Shown one piece after another: positions 13,868-26,905 of a stretch of 64,000 nucleotides of DNA. A model generated the notes under the pieces. It was given only the letters and a program-made list of their open reading frames with translations, did not search any database and had not been told where the DNA came from. The translations under genes and the position numbers were made by a program. The first letter of the stretch is position 1. Each line of letters starts with the position of its first letter. The DNA comes from Paramecium tetraurelia (lineage: Eukaryota; Ciliophora; Oligohymenophorea; Peniculida; Parameciidae). The DNA lies in assembly GCF_000165425.1 (NCBI RefSeq), contig NW_001799630.1, positions 65,734 through 129,733 on the forward strand. Reading direction: 5' to 3'.

Positions 13868-16027
13868 TCATTTTTTAGCACTTATAGGTCTTTTAACGCC
13901 ATTACTTTATTTGTTTACTACTGCCGATTAGGGTCTTTATACATAATTTTGTTAATTGAATTATTAAGATTCATCTTATTGGAGATCATAAAACTATTAT
14001 TAGTCAATAGTTTATCGTTTAATATCAGCTTAGTAATATTTTCCATCGGTTCCTTTAACCTAAGATACACAGAAAAGCATTACCCTTTATTGATTGGTAG
14101 TGCTACAACTTAGACAATTAATGGGATATAGCTTCTTTGTGTTGATCCCTATAATTTAGTCAGTAGGAGGTGAGGCTGATTGTTAGAAGTTCATAGGAGA
14201 CTTTTTCAATTATACTATAAAATGGATGTAATAGATTACCTTATAAGGCTTCTATTTCTCTCCTTAAATAATTGATAGTATCCATTGCTTATCCTAATCT
14301 AGTTTCTAAATTAAATAATTCTCTCTTCACATCATCTTCATTGGCTTTGACTTTCACTTATTTTATTAATCCATTTATATCAACATCTCTAAATATTCTA
14401 GTTACTCTTCTTTCGATTTCATTCGCATTTTCAACTTTATGGCCAATGTCTTAAAGATCTTTTTATATTTTTCTAATTTTATCATCTTCTAGATTGCCCT
14501 GTTATTGGAATTACTCAAACATTCTATTGATTTCATCTTTAGTGACATATTTAGATTCTTCTGGAGTTGATTATTATTGTTGTTATTATTATTATTAGTA
14601 TAATTATGAAAAGAACTAGAAACTATCATAACGTGACTTGAATTCTGCATCAAGAGTCTCCCAATGCACATTATTTCTGATCGACATTTCTTCTAATTTT
14701 TTAATGTCTCCTTCAAGAGTGCATATTTTATGAGGATCAATTTTAGATAATAGATAGGCTACATTTTCAGCATTTAAATTCATATCCTTTAATGCTTCAA
14801 CTCTTTCTTTGGCTTCATCATTCAATCTTTAAATTCCATCTTCCAATTATTTAATTTTTTATCTATGTTAATCTAATTGATTAGAAACATCCAATTTATT
14901 TATAGCAGTGGCTAATCTGCTATTTAAATCAATTATCTTATCTCCTTATTATTTATTCTACTCAACTAATTTATCAATTAAATTGATTTTAGATTTTAAT
15001 CTTGGAATATTAAGATAAATTTACAAGTCGTTCATTTCATTTAGTTATAATTTTAATTTGGATTGTTTTTCCCCTACTGTATCATCGATACCTTTGATTT
15101 AACTTCGAATGTATGCAATATCTTATTGAAATTTAATCAATTATTCGTTATTTTACATTTATTAAATCTAGAATTAAATATTGTAATTTACTTCTTTCAA
15201 TATTTTATCTTCACTAGTTCTAATAGCTTCATTAACAAATTCTTCATTTGTTCTTTTCAATAATAGATCTTAACAATCATGTATTTTCCAAAGTGTTTTT
15301 CTTGAATTTAAACCAATTAAGCATACCTTTCAACATCTCTAACTGCCTCTTCAAATTTCTATATGTCTGTTGATAGTTTCTTTTCAACTGTGTCTAATTC
15401 TTGTCTTCCATTCTTCTATAAATCTTCAATCTGCTATTCTAATTGATTTTTTTATTTTCTCATCTTCTCTTTACATTCTTTAGTGTCAAACTTTGTTAAC
15501 ATGTCGTTTTCTAATTTTGTTAATCGTTAATCTTATCTCTAACATTAGTATCAATATCTACCTTCTTCTCTCGAAAGAGATGTTAAATCATTGAGATAAC
15601 TGAAAATAGCTTTCCTCTCAATTCAGTTATAATTTTCTCTAAAGCTCCCTTTCCGAACTTTTACTTCCCTTATATTTGTGTAATGTATGTGCTTAATTAA
15701 GTTGATAATTCTTTCTCTATATCCTTGTCTGAAAACTACAATGAATCACTTAATAATTGAAACTATTCTTGAACCTAGATTATATCTAATTTTAACTAAT
15801 AATATGATTTCGTTGGGTCCAAGTAATTTCTTTATGCCTTCAATTTCAACTGTGTGATTGTCAAGATCAGCTTATACTCCTTCTAAAAATTGTTTCAAAT
15901 GATCATAGTTAACATCCAGTTTAAATAATGACACTCCTTTTAAACTCAACTCATCTATTATTGTATATTCAACTATACCTCCCAACTCTTTTCTACTTTT
16001 TGAACTTCCTTTGCTTTTATTATCCAT
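13868..16027 (-). CDS. Coiled-coil protein with mixed-codon polyglutamine run
   Basis: ATG 16025-16027, TGA 13868-13870. Five introns: 15850-15877, 15539-15561, 15301-15326, 14215-14239 and 14060-14083; 678 codons, whole number. Residues ~120-560 are heptad-rich helices (KKSIEL-like and LEDGIQRLNDEAKERVEALK). A run of eight glutamines at ~14570-14600 is written with TAA and CAA codons. The tail carries GINTKKLYPINCLSCSTTNQ and ends KRPISAKK, a style common in ciliate cytoskeletal proteins. Function unknown; a ciliary or basal-body role is only inferred. It faces the LC8-type dynein light chain tail-to-tail, 168 bp apart. Confidence 0.85.
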
Positions 16028-17010
16028 TTAAATTAATAATATAAAATAAATTTATAAATGAACCTTTGCTCCACAATTATAGGCAATTCAAAACACAGAA
16101 CTTAAAAATAATTGTTTAAAGCAAGAAATACATTAAGTTATCAAAATTATTCATTGTTAAATTGTTATTCATTTCTAGAAAATTGTAATTATCTCTAAAG
16201 GTGTAGAAAATTCTTAAAGAAACAAATCATATTTTATTTAGTTATAATATAAAGTATAGAGAAACTTTCTACTTTATGATAATTAAGAACAACTAATTGA
16301 TAAATTTCTATAAATATTGTAAAATAGTAAGTGATTGTAAAAATTAATATCTTTTCTAAAACCTTGAATAATAACCAATCAATTTCTGATTTCAGCTAAA
16401 TCTTTTTGACAGAATATCAGTTATATTTTTAGATATTTAAATTCTTCTGATATTTTCCCAATATTTTTGCTTTTTGATCTTTTCAACAGAAAAATATTTA
16501 TCGAACACACATTTATATAAACCCGAATATTTATTTAAAGTTCAGCTTATTCTTCTAATAATATGATTGGATTGAAGTATAAATATAATTAGCAAATTAA
16601 TATTTTGTTTGTTTCAGTGGAAATCTTGAATAATATAAGAATTCTTAAAAATATGACAATTTTTATGGATAATAAAATATATATTAAATGGTTGAATCAT
16701 ATTGCTTCGTTGCCGGATAATAAGATCAACTTTACTAATAGATATAATATCCAATAAAAATTATTTATGATATACTGTTCAATAATTCTCTAACAAGCAA
16801 AAATCTTATTATAACTTATAACTTATATTTAGAATGAAATGCATATAATTATTATTCGATAAATTTTGATATGATCATTTTTTATTAATAGATAATAAAT
16901 ATATTAGTGGAGGGATTGAATAAAATTTTACTGCATCCATTTAGTAAGTATTTAATATAATGCATTTATATAAATCTTATTTTATATTCTGTTCAAATAA
17001 TTTATATTAA
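16028..17010. other. Intergenic between divergent genes, one weak ORF
   Basis: Upstream DNA of both the coiled-coil gene (-) and the phosphatase (+). A 90-codon plus-strand frame beginning near 16651 (ATGACAATTTTTATGG) and ending about 16871 is open but has no recognisable content; it is not called as a gene. Confidence 0.4.
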
Positions 17011-18051
<1,041 letters not shown>

Positions 18052-18374
18052 GCCTCGCCCCGCGAGAAAATGAACCACATACAACTAGAAGAGTACCTGA
18101 TTATTTTCTTTGAAATATATAAATATGTCATTTAATATCAATAATGTAGCTTGCAACTTTCCTCAAACATAAATTCCGTACTATTTGCTCTAAACTTCTT
18201 ATTTCATTTAGGAATATCAGGATTATCAAAATAATAGGAAGTGTCATAATCTAATTTTATTGAGAATAGAACTAAGATTCATTTAAATGTTAAATTGTCA
18301 AAATCGATAAAACTATATTTATCATATTTAAATAATGTAATAACAAAGATTATTTATTAAATCATATTAATTGA

Positions 18375-21218
18375 TCATTCTAAGCCCAATATCCAATGAA
18401 GTGTACTCAACAATTATTTACACAAAGGTTCATTATTTCCAATTATTTGTATTGTACATTACATGTTGGGTAAAACTATAAACTTAATCATATAATTTTA
18501 ATTCACATTAGTCAATTCAAAAATTCCACCTAGTTTAAAGCTTATTTTTACAAAGTTTATAAGAAATGTAATTGAATTATCTATCCCTAAAGTAATCCAA
18601 TTATTGATCCTAAAATAATTAATAAGAGTTGAACTCACATAACTTTGGAAATATCCTAAATTGTATCAAATTAAATACTTTCTTAAATAGTTTCCTGTTT
18701 TCACTATTTTAGGATTGAGTATAAATGTTTCTCCTCTCAAAATTTATGTTTTCTTTTATCTCCATTTTGTTCTAAAAATTTACAGGCTGATATCTTTGAA
18801 ATCCATAAATGAAACTAAAGTGGTTGTTAAAAAGAAATTTGATGATATTTATTTGTTTGCCCATTGAGCTAATCATAAATCAATAATAATTTATTACAAG
18901 CAAATAATACATTTACTAATCTATAATTTTCATACTATTTAAAAATTCCTATTACTTCCTATTATATTTGTTGCCCTGCTTCGATTTTATCTACCATCTT
19001 ATCTGGTTTTAACCACATCGAAAATTCTTAGAAATACTAATAATATGTACATTTACTATCTCCTTCAAATTGTATTTTACAGCTATCAAAGTTAGATTGA
19101 GTTTTATTGCCAATATATAAGGTTAGTTTTAAATAGATTTTCTCTTTCAAAGGAACATATTGTAATTCTTATTTAATCCCGACTTAAAGTTATGGAGAGT
19201 TTACTAATGTTGCTCTACCCTTTATAGTGGCTATTTTGAAACGTTTCTTTTGAGATTCTGTTAAACCATACATATGTAATAACTCAAATTAAGTATTATC
19301 ATATTTGACAAATTTACCAATATATTATTTTATAGGTATTTATTGATCCATTTTTAAAGGGAAAAATGATTAAGTTAAAGTAGATTGACTCAATCCATCG
19401 AAATTTTCATCAAATTCCTTTCTTTTTCCAATATTAGAGGTTATATGATTCATTGGAAGTTATTCTCTTGTATTTTAATCATGAAACTATTAGAAATTAT
19501 TATTATTTTATTCAAATTAGTTTGCATAAGCCTATTTTTATTACTAATTAACTGTAGAATACATATAATTAGTATTAATTATTCCATTTTATTATTAATT
19601 AGCTGATTTTTTTTATTAAAATGACGATTCCATAAATGATTAAGCTTATTATTATTATTTTTAAGGAATTGTATTTGATCCTAATTTTGTTAGTGTTATA
19701 TATTACTAATTATCTGGATTAGGAGTTTGAAATTAATTGTTCCAATAATTTTCAATTTCCTTCTGTTTCATCTATGATTATTGTTATTATATTGCTTCTG
19801 ATCTCTTTTATTCTGATTTTACCTGCTCTAATTTTAATTGTCCTTTTCTATTTTCTTCCAATCTTAATTATTCTTATTTAACTTATTCTTATCTAATTTA
19901 CTCGTATCTAATTTATTCTTGCTTTTCTTTTTCTTTTCTTTCATTTTCTCTTCTTTATTCTTCTGCCCTCGATTACTCCTATTTAATTTATTCTTCTCTA
20001 AGTTTTGCTAAATGTTAGTCTTCTTACTATTTATTTATTTCCAATAGTTTCTTTTACTCATTAAATTATTTCTATTAAATTTAAGAATTTTGTTGCCACA
20101 TTTTAGATTCTTCAATTGCTTTCTTCAACATTTCATCTTCATTTTAAAATTAGGATTAAAATTACTGAGATTATTATTACATTGTCTGCTTATATTATTA
20201 GGGAGGAGGATTATCGAAATCTTTATTTTATATTTTCTAAATGTGAGCCAAAGTCCTCTTTTTTAATTAATTATAAGCATCGGAACTACATTCCTGTTCT
20301 AGAAAGGCATAATAATATATTTGGAATTTCTTAACGAAATCTTATAGAGCGTGTAGTTCTGCTAATTCATCTTCACTCAAAACACCTTCATATTCATTGG
20401 CCTTATAAATAAGACTTGCAAATTATTTTTCTATGAAGTTCATAGATTCACTTAAATTAACTAATACTTCATTAATATATCCCATATCAAAATTATTAAC
20501 CAATGTTTCATTGATCATTTCAATATCTTAGTAAATGGTTTGTTTGCTTTCATCTTAAGTAATAATTTGTAGTTACTTAATTTGAGCATAGTTTCATCTC
20601 TCTCTTTATTATTGTTTTGCTACTTTTGTGAAACAATGTTGGGATCAAGCGGTAAAATAAGACTTGATTAAGGTGGAAATTTAACCTAATGTTTTATATG
20701 AAACATGTACTCCCATTTAGACTAATTCATCATATTAGATTTTAAATTTAGTAGGTGCTCCCTTAGAATCCTTCGGAAATGTTGTAGCAAGGAACTCAAC
20801 CAATTAGAGAGCCAAGTTTAAGAATTCAATACTTGATTGCGAATCTAAACTAATTTCAAATCGAACCTTGTCCATAAAATAAATCAGCACCTCGATTGAG
20901 ATTGGAATCTCCTAATTTATGAGTACAGATATTTCCGATAAATGTCATCAAAGGTCTAGTTTAAATATATTTGTTTATAAATTTGCCAGATTTTATGAGT
21001 ATTGCATCTTTGATAAGCTAAGATAAGATTGAAAATACTCTCAAGATTAATAATTTCTTTAAGGGTGGTTCATTTGAATTAAAAATTTGGACAGCATATT
21101 CAAGAGTGGCATCGATTAATTCAATATCATTAGCTTTTAGTTTTTCAATAATTTTTTATGCATTCCTGTTGTAGGCTGCTTAGTCTTGAGTGACAGTTTG
21201 TAATTATATTTTTTGCAT
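18375..21218 (-). CDS. VHS-GAT-UIM adaptor fused to an AP-2 alpha-appendage-like ear
   Basis: ATG 21216-21218, TGA 18375-18377. Introns 20845-20866, 20686-20710, 20554-20576, 18794-18815 and 18530-18551; 910 codons, whole number. Domain order: VHS/ENTH-type superhelix ~1-165 (ends DELVQMGVKFP, like the VHS end RRKGLEFP), GAT-like three-helix region ~190-300, a ubiquitin-interacting motif ~335-347 (EDEMLKKAIEESK), then ~250 residues of charged and Gln-rich linker. The last ~280 residues align by eye with the AP-2 alpha appendage: LQVGIKQEL, LYIGNKT, AGQQIQQEV and a platform part ending LCKQLLSTLHWILG. This looks like a monomeric ubiquitin/clathrin adaptor analogous to animal GGAs but with an alpha ear. 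Acts presumably at endosome or trans-Golgi. Confidence 0.8.
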
Positions 21219-21225
21219 TAATAAT

Positions 21226-22318
21226 ATGAATTAAATTTTGTAAATACCTCCAAAGTATTATGCAAATTACAATAAGAGTCAACCAAAAGAATATTGGGAC
21301 TATGATAATTTTGAGAATGAATGGGGAGTATCAACTAAATATTTAATTTTAATAGGATAGCGATTAATATGAAGTGATAAGGAAGATAGGGAGGGGGAAA
21401 TATTCAGATGTGTATGAAGGAATCAAATATCCTTAAGGAACAAGAGTAGTGATTAAAGTGTTGAAACCAGTGAAGAAATAGAAGATAAAAAGAGAAACTA
21501 AAATATTACTCACAATTAGAGGTCATCCAAATGTGATAGAGTTGTCAGACATTGTTAGAGATCCATCGTCTAAAACACCATGTTTGATTTTTGATTACAT
21601 CGATCATGTTGATTTTAGAAGTTTGTTCCCTAAATTAACTGATATTGATATAAGATTCTACCTTTTTGAATTAATTAAAGCCTTAGATTATTGTCATTCC
21701 AAAGGTATAATGCATAGAGATGTAAAACCACAAAATATAATTGTTGATCCGAAAAAGAAATTGTTAAAATTGCTTGATTTTGGATTGGCTGAGTATTACC
21801 ATCCAGGACAAGATTACAACGTGAGAGTTGCATCACGTTATTTCAAAGGACCAGAATTATTAGTTGATAATGTATATTATGATTATTCATTGGATATATG
21901 GAGCACTGGAGCAATGATGGCATCTATGGTATCTAATTTAGATAACTTTAGATCTTTAAAAAAGAACCTTTTTTTTAAGGATAAGATAATTATGATTAAT
22001 TAGTCGTGATTTCGAAGGTGTTGGGTACTGAAGAGTTACAAGCTTACATTAAGAAATATAGAATTAGATTGGATCCTGTATTGGAATCTAAATTAGGAAA
22101 GTAAAAATAAAATCTTTGTTTAATAGTTATCCAAAGAAGGAGTGGGTAAAATTTATTAATGCAGAAAATAAACATTTATGTAGCGATGAGGCTATTGACA
22201 TTCTCTCAAGAATGCTTGTTTATGATCATGTAAAACTACTCTCTTATTTCAGGCCCTCAGAATTACACCAAAAGATGCCATGGATCATCCATATTTCTTA
22301 CCTGTCAAAGGAAAATGA
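21226..22318 (+). CDS. CSNK2A: Casein kinase 2 catalytic subunit alpha
   Basis: ATG 21226-21228, TGA 22316-22318; introns 21328-21355, 21929-21951, 22101-22126 and 22230-22252; 331 codons, the usual CK2 alpha length. CK2 marks: [26 protein letters not shown] (P-loop), [14 protein letters not shown] basic cluster, HRDVKPQN catalytic loop, and [24 protein letters not shown]. The C-lobe retains FFQGQDNYDQLV and KVLGTEEL, and the end [15 protein letters not shown]. One divergence: the family's WSLGCMLA is WSTGAMMA here. A constitutively active acidophilic Ser/Thr kinase of nucleus and cytoplasm. Its start codon is 7 bp from the start codon of the divergent VHS gene. Confidence 0.95.
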
Positions 22319-22958
22319 TTATCATTGTTATTAAATTTATGATAAATAAACAATCATCGATCATCTTAACAGCTTGTTATCTTAATCGTTTAGCAGTTTT
22401 CTGATAGATTAAATTAGTCTTCATACATTTTTTGATGTTTCAGAGAATTGGAAAATTTTATTTAAGATTCTTACTCTAATTAGAAAATATAATCTTAATA
22501 GAAATTCCTAATTCTGAATGCTTAAATCACAACCCAGGACTTATTTTTTTTCACTATTCTTAATCATATATCTTATTGTTTCATATTTGAACATAGTATT
22601 ATAGTTTCAACCCTAAATCAATCATATTTATCACTTTTTTTCCATTCTAAATACCTCAAAATGATGGTTTTTTATTGCAGATTATACAAATTAATATGCA
22701 TAGACTTTAGCAGTTATCAATAAACTATGGAAATATCAAGTAGTTATACTGAAGGGAGACTTCACCCTTATGTTTTCACTTTTCCTTGGTTAAATGCATT
22801 GTCAAAAAACATTAATATAAATAAATAAAATTATAATAGTTATAAATTTGATGAGATTGTAGATAACAGAATAAAAATATTTAATTCTGAAGAATTCAAG
22901 TAAAAAAAATTGAATAATTATTATTAAAAATAACACGTTTTATTAATTTATTTAATTA
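22319..22958. other. Intergenic, no reliable gene
   Basis: A plus-strand frame from ATG 22662 is open into the following gene, in a different frame from it, and encodes nothing recognisable; it is treated as chance. Should contain the CK2 terminator and the p24 promoter. AT-rich; no repeat seen. Confidence 0.4.
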
Positions 22959-23584
22959 ATGTTTTTGCTTCTTTTACTTTCAAACATTTAAGCACTTTCA
23001 ACTGGATTAGATGGTGGTAAAGATTTATGTTTGGGAGTCTAAGGAAAGAAAACAGCATTATTTTAAATCTCATTTGTAGTTTCCGGTTTCTAGGAAGACA
23101 ATATTGAAATGAAAGTAAATTGAGAATCTTACATTTTAGTTCTATTCTCCAAGAAAAACTCTTTTGAAATCTAGTATAAAATAGAAGGAAGGCAATTACA
23201 AAGAAATAATGACAGACGATGGATAATATGAAGTTTGCTTCAAATCATTAGATAAATATTATAAATTGATTAGTTTTAATTTTGATTTCGTAGAAGAAAA
23301 TGATTTGGCATTGGCAGGTAAATCATTATTTTATATGAATAGAAACTATGGATTAAATGGCTGAAGATATGAAATAAGCTTATAGAAGTTTAAAGTCAAT
23401 CTAAAATAATTAACATTATTAAAACGATAGAGAAAATGAACATCAAAGAATGTTAGAATCAACAGAGAAGAAATTATGGTGGTGTTCAGCTGGTAAGATG
23501 GGAGCCTTAATCGTGATATGCATTTCTCAAATATATATGTTAACAGGATACTTCAAAGGGAAATCATTTGGTCCAAATGTTTGA
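22959..23584 (+). CDS. p24/TMED (GOLD-domain) cargo receptor
   Basis: ATG 22959-22961, TGA 23582-23584, introns 23115-23139 and 23318-23342, 192 codons. Signal peptide 1-~13 (MFLLLLLSNIQAL), then a GOLD-type beta domain ~20-110, a helical stalk (QAYRSLKSIQNNQ) and one transmembrane helix ~163-183 (GALIVICISQIYMLTGYF), followed by a very short tail KGKSFGPNV. This is the layout of EMP24/GP25L proteins that shuttle between ER and Golgi in COPI/COPII vesicles. The tail has FF-like residues but lacks a clear dilysine signal. Only 25 bp separate its stop from the next start on the same strand. Confidence 0.88.
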
Positions 23585-23609
23585 GATTTTTATATAAATT
23601 AATATATTT

Positions 23610-25248
23610 ATGGATTAAAAGCTAGATCATGCAAACATCATTTTGACTTAATTGGAGTCAGCGGAAACCTTAAACTCTATGGAAGTAGCAAAAACTTTGT
23701 CTATTAACCATCAAGATCTAGTTGGTTGTCTTTTACAATTAGAGTCTGCAAATTATATTAAAACAGAGGTACAAAAATACTCTTAAATAAAAATAGGGAT
23801 TAAAATAGGATTAATTGATCTTGACTGATGAAGGCAATACCATATTAAATTCTTAATCAGGAGAGTATGAAATCTATTAAAAAATACCAGAAGCAGGAAT
23901 ATCAATGGTTGATTTATAAAAGTTATTTGGAATTGAATAAGTGCCAAAAGTTAAATAAGAATAAGGAGAAAAGAAAGAAAAATAAGCTGAAGATCCTAAA
24001 AAGAAATAATTTGATTTAGGTTTTGGAAACGCTAAGAAGATGGGTTATATTAAAATGGACAAAGGAGTTATCACTAAAATTGCCAATGATTTACCTGATA
24101 AAATTAAATTGGAATTGTCATCATTAAAAACTATTTAATTAGGTTCATAATAGGCTAAATTATTGATTGAAAGGAAACTTGCTATGATTTCAACTATTAA
24201 GTATTTTGAAATCAAAAAAGGTATTAAATACGCTCCAAACTTCAGAGAATAATTTGCAGCTTTAACAACAGAGTAATTATTAAGTGGAGAGTGGAAAGAG
24301 TGTGAATACAAAAGCATTAATTTAAATGCTGAAGGAGAAAAGAGTAATAAGTCTAATATTTATAATTCTAGTTTCTATGGGTAATTTACATCCTCTTTTA
24401 AAAGTAAGGAAATAGTTTTCATAAATATTGATTGGACTAGGATTTGAAGAAATGCCAACTAATCAATTTGTGGAATCTTCCTTCTGGAATTTCGATGCTC
24501 TATTTTAACCATAAAAACATCCAGCAAGAGATGCTCATGATACTTTCTTTTGCAGTGATCCAGAATTGAGCGAAGAGGTTGATATAACTGTTAGAGATAA
24601 AGTGAAAGCTATGCACTAAACAGGAGGTGTTGGTAGTATTGGGTATCAATATGAATGGTCTCATGAAGAAGCCAGAAAAAATATATTAAGGACACACACA
24701 ACTGCTGTCTCATCTAAAATGTTACATAGAATTGCATAACAATATAAGGAGAAAGGTTACTTCCCTAAGAAATACTTTAGCATTGATAAAGTTTTTAGAA
24801 ATGAAACTTTAGATGCTACTCATTTAGCTGAGTTCCACTAAATAGAAGGTGTTGTTATTGACAAGAATGCTTCATTGGGATAACTGATGGGTATAATTAG
24901 AGAATTCTTTAGGTAAATTGGAATTAATAAATTGTGGTTTAAACCTACATATAATCCATATACTGAACCCAGTATGGAAATTTATGGTAATAAATATTAA
25001 TAAATATTATAGGATATCACCCTGTTTTGAAAAAGAAAGTAGAAATAGGCAATTCTGGTGTATTTAGACCTGAAATGTTGGCACCTCTTGGAATTCCAGA
25101 GGATGTGAATGTAATTGCATGGGGATTAGGATTGGAAAGGCCCACTATGATTTATTACGATATAAGAGATATAAGAACTATGGTAGGACCTGAAGTCAAA
25201 GTTGAAACAGTTAGATCAAATGCATTTTGTGTCTTTGAAAGTAAATGA
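23610..25248 (+). CDS. FARSA: Cytosolic phenylalanyl-tRNA synthetase alpha subunit
   Basis: ATG 23610-23612, TGA 25246-25248; introns 23769-23796, 24344-24371 and 24987-25012; 519 codons. N-terminal winged-helix tRNA-binding region ([19 protein letters not shown]), then the class II core: motif 1 region [33 protein letters not shown], motif 2 [18 protein letters not shown] followed by AEFHQIEG, and motif 3 GLGLERPTM. Charges tRNA-Phe as a heterotetramer with the beta subunit, which is not in this window. Complete and in frame after intron removal. Confidence 0.96.
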
Positions 25249-26905
25249 TATATTGTTATATAAATAATATATAACAATAATCTGAAATAATCAATTAGTA
25301 TTAAATTTTTATCTTCTTTCCTCCTTTTTTCTGTATTTATTTCTAATCTAATTACAAATATGTCGAAATGAATTTGTGAAAAAATTGTAAATTTATCAGT
25401 TCCACCATTTGTTAACTACTCATAACAATTTAGACAATTCTATTAAATTCAAAATTTCTTTATTTAATTTTGAATAATTTGCCATAAATTCCTAGTTTCT
25501 GGAAATATTATTTCAATTGCTGAATCATTTTTGATATTTTTACTAAACAATCTCGCTGAATCTAGATTTAGGTGAACTATTGTTAAAAGGCTAACTAGTA
25601 TACAAAATTAATAGCATTGTAATCAATTTTTTATTCATGAAAAATATTAATATTCATTTGATATTTTCCGAAGAATCAATTATAATTATATTTCTCTTGA
25701 ATGAATTTGATAATACTTGACTATTTTCAAATTGTAAAATTACACATAAATGATAATTGATAGATTTTGGAGGTTGTACTAAAATTATTGTTTAACATAA
25801 ATTGAGTTTATGTATAATTTGATTTCTGTTAATCAATAAAATGGATTTCATAATTATATTAGAATAAATAGTAGAACGATAAAAAAGTTAGGAGATCATA
25901 GGAAAAACATTCTTAACATGATATTGTTATTTTTCCTAGAAAATCAGAAAAAGAATTTTCTGGAATTGCGTCAAAATTGTTTTTAATAATCCTTAGGTTT
26001 ATTAAATAGAAATATAGATTTAATATTTATTATTTATGATTAACATTTAAACGCTCATTTTTGGATAGAATATTTACACTTGTCGTTTAAGCTCTTCCAT
26101 AGTTCCTTTATTTAATATACTAAACTGTCGAATACTAATTAATTATTTAAATTATGGAATAATTTTAATTATAAAATCTCTTTGTTGAGAAAAGATAAGT
26201 GTTATCAAATACAAGTTAATCATTTTAAGGGGTTAAAGAGAGATTAGGCAAATACCCTAAACTAGAAGTCAAAAAATAACACCTCAGGATAATTAATGGA
26301 GTTTTCAAGAAAAATATGTTCAATTCCAGGTTAAAATTTAATATCAATAATTGTATTTTCTTGTAAATAGCTACTCCTGATTTCTCTGGCTGTTACTTTG
26401 GTTTCCAATTTATTTATTTTTGATTCTGCCATTTTACATAAATAAATAAAACATTAAATTAGTCGTTTATGAATTTAGGATCAAATTTTATCAATTAATA
26501 ACCTGTTTTATTCTTAAACTACTAAGGTATTATTTGATCTAATGAATATTTAGCATAAATTATAATGTGCTGAATGAATTTTTAAGGAGTAAAATTTTAT
26601 TTATAAAATATTAATTAAGCTAAATTTCCTAATTAATCAACTTAATAACAATTTATTGGGTTATAATAGGGGATTATTTTATGATCCTAACGAATGGATT
26701 TATATAAAAAATATATTAATAGATTTTTTTAAAATAAATAATAATAAAATTTTCTTGTTGACATTTGTGTAATGATGGAAAAGAGAGATTAAAAGTAAAA
26801 GTTGAATTTTAAACAACGAAGATTCAAAGCTGAATAATCTTGAGCTTTATAACGCGAGATTAATGCGGGTAAAAAATATAATTAATAATTAAAAAGAGGC
26901 GGGTA
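25249..26905. other. Long AT-rich intergenic region
   Basis: No conserved coding content seen on either strand over most of it. One short minus-strand frame is listed separately (26220-26432). Near 26863-26896, ATGCGG followed by a GTAAAA...AAAAG segment could be an upstream coding exon of the methyltransferase. Confidence 0.5.
26220..26432 (-). CDS. Possible small protein, 70 aa, unknown
   Basis: ATG 26430-26432 to TGA 26220-26222 in one exon. The first residues MAESKINKLETKVTAREIR are coding-like (charged, amphipathic), with a more hydrophobic end. No family recognised, no homologous neighbour. It may be a small gene, a fragment of a decayed gene or chance. Confidence 0.3.

Noticed and set aside
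13749-14173. Plus-strand membrane-protein-like ORF
   Set aside because: It is antisense to the 3' part of the coiled-coil gene, which continues through an intron at 14215-14239 into a clearly coding tail ending KRPISAKK.
19349-19351. Separate gene starting at ATG 19349-19351 for the ear domain
   Set aside because: The upstream VHS-GAT-UIM frame runs straight through this ATG without a stop or splice site, so one gene is the simpler reading.
22662-23060. Plus-strand ORF before and into the p24 gene
   Set aside because: It overlaps the p24 signal peptide in another frame and has no recognisable content.
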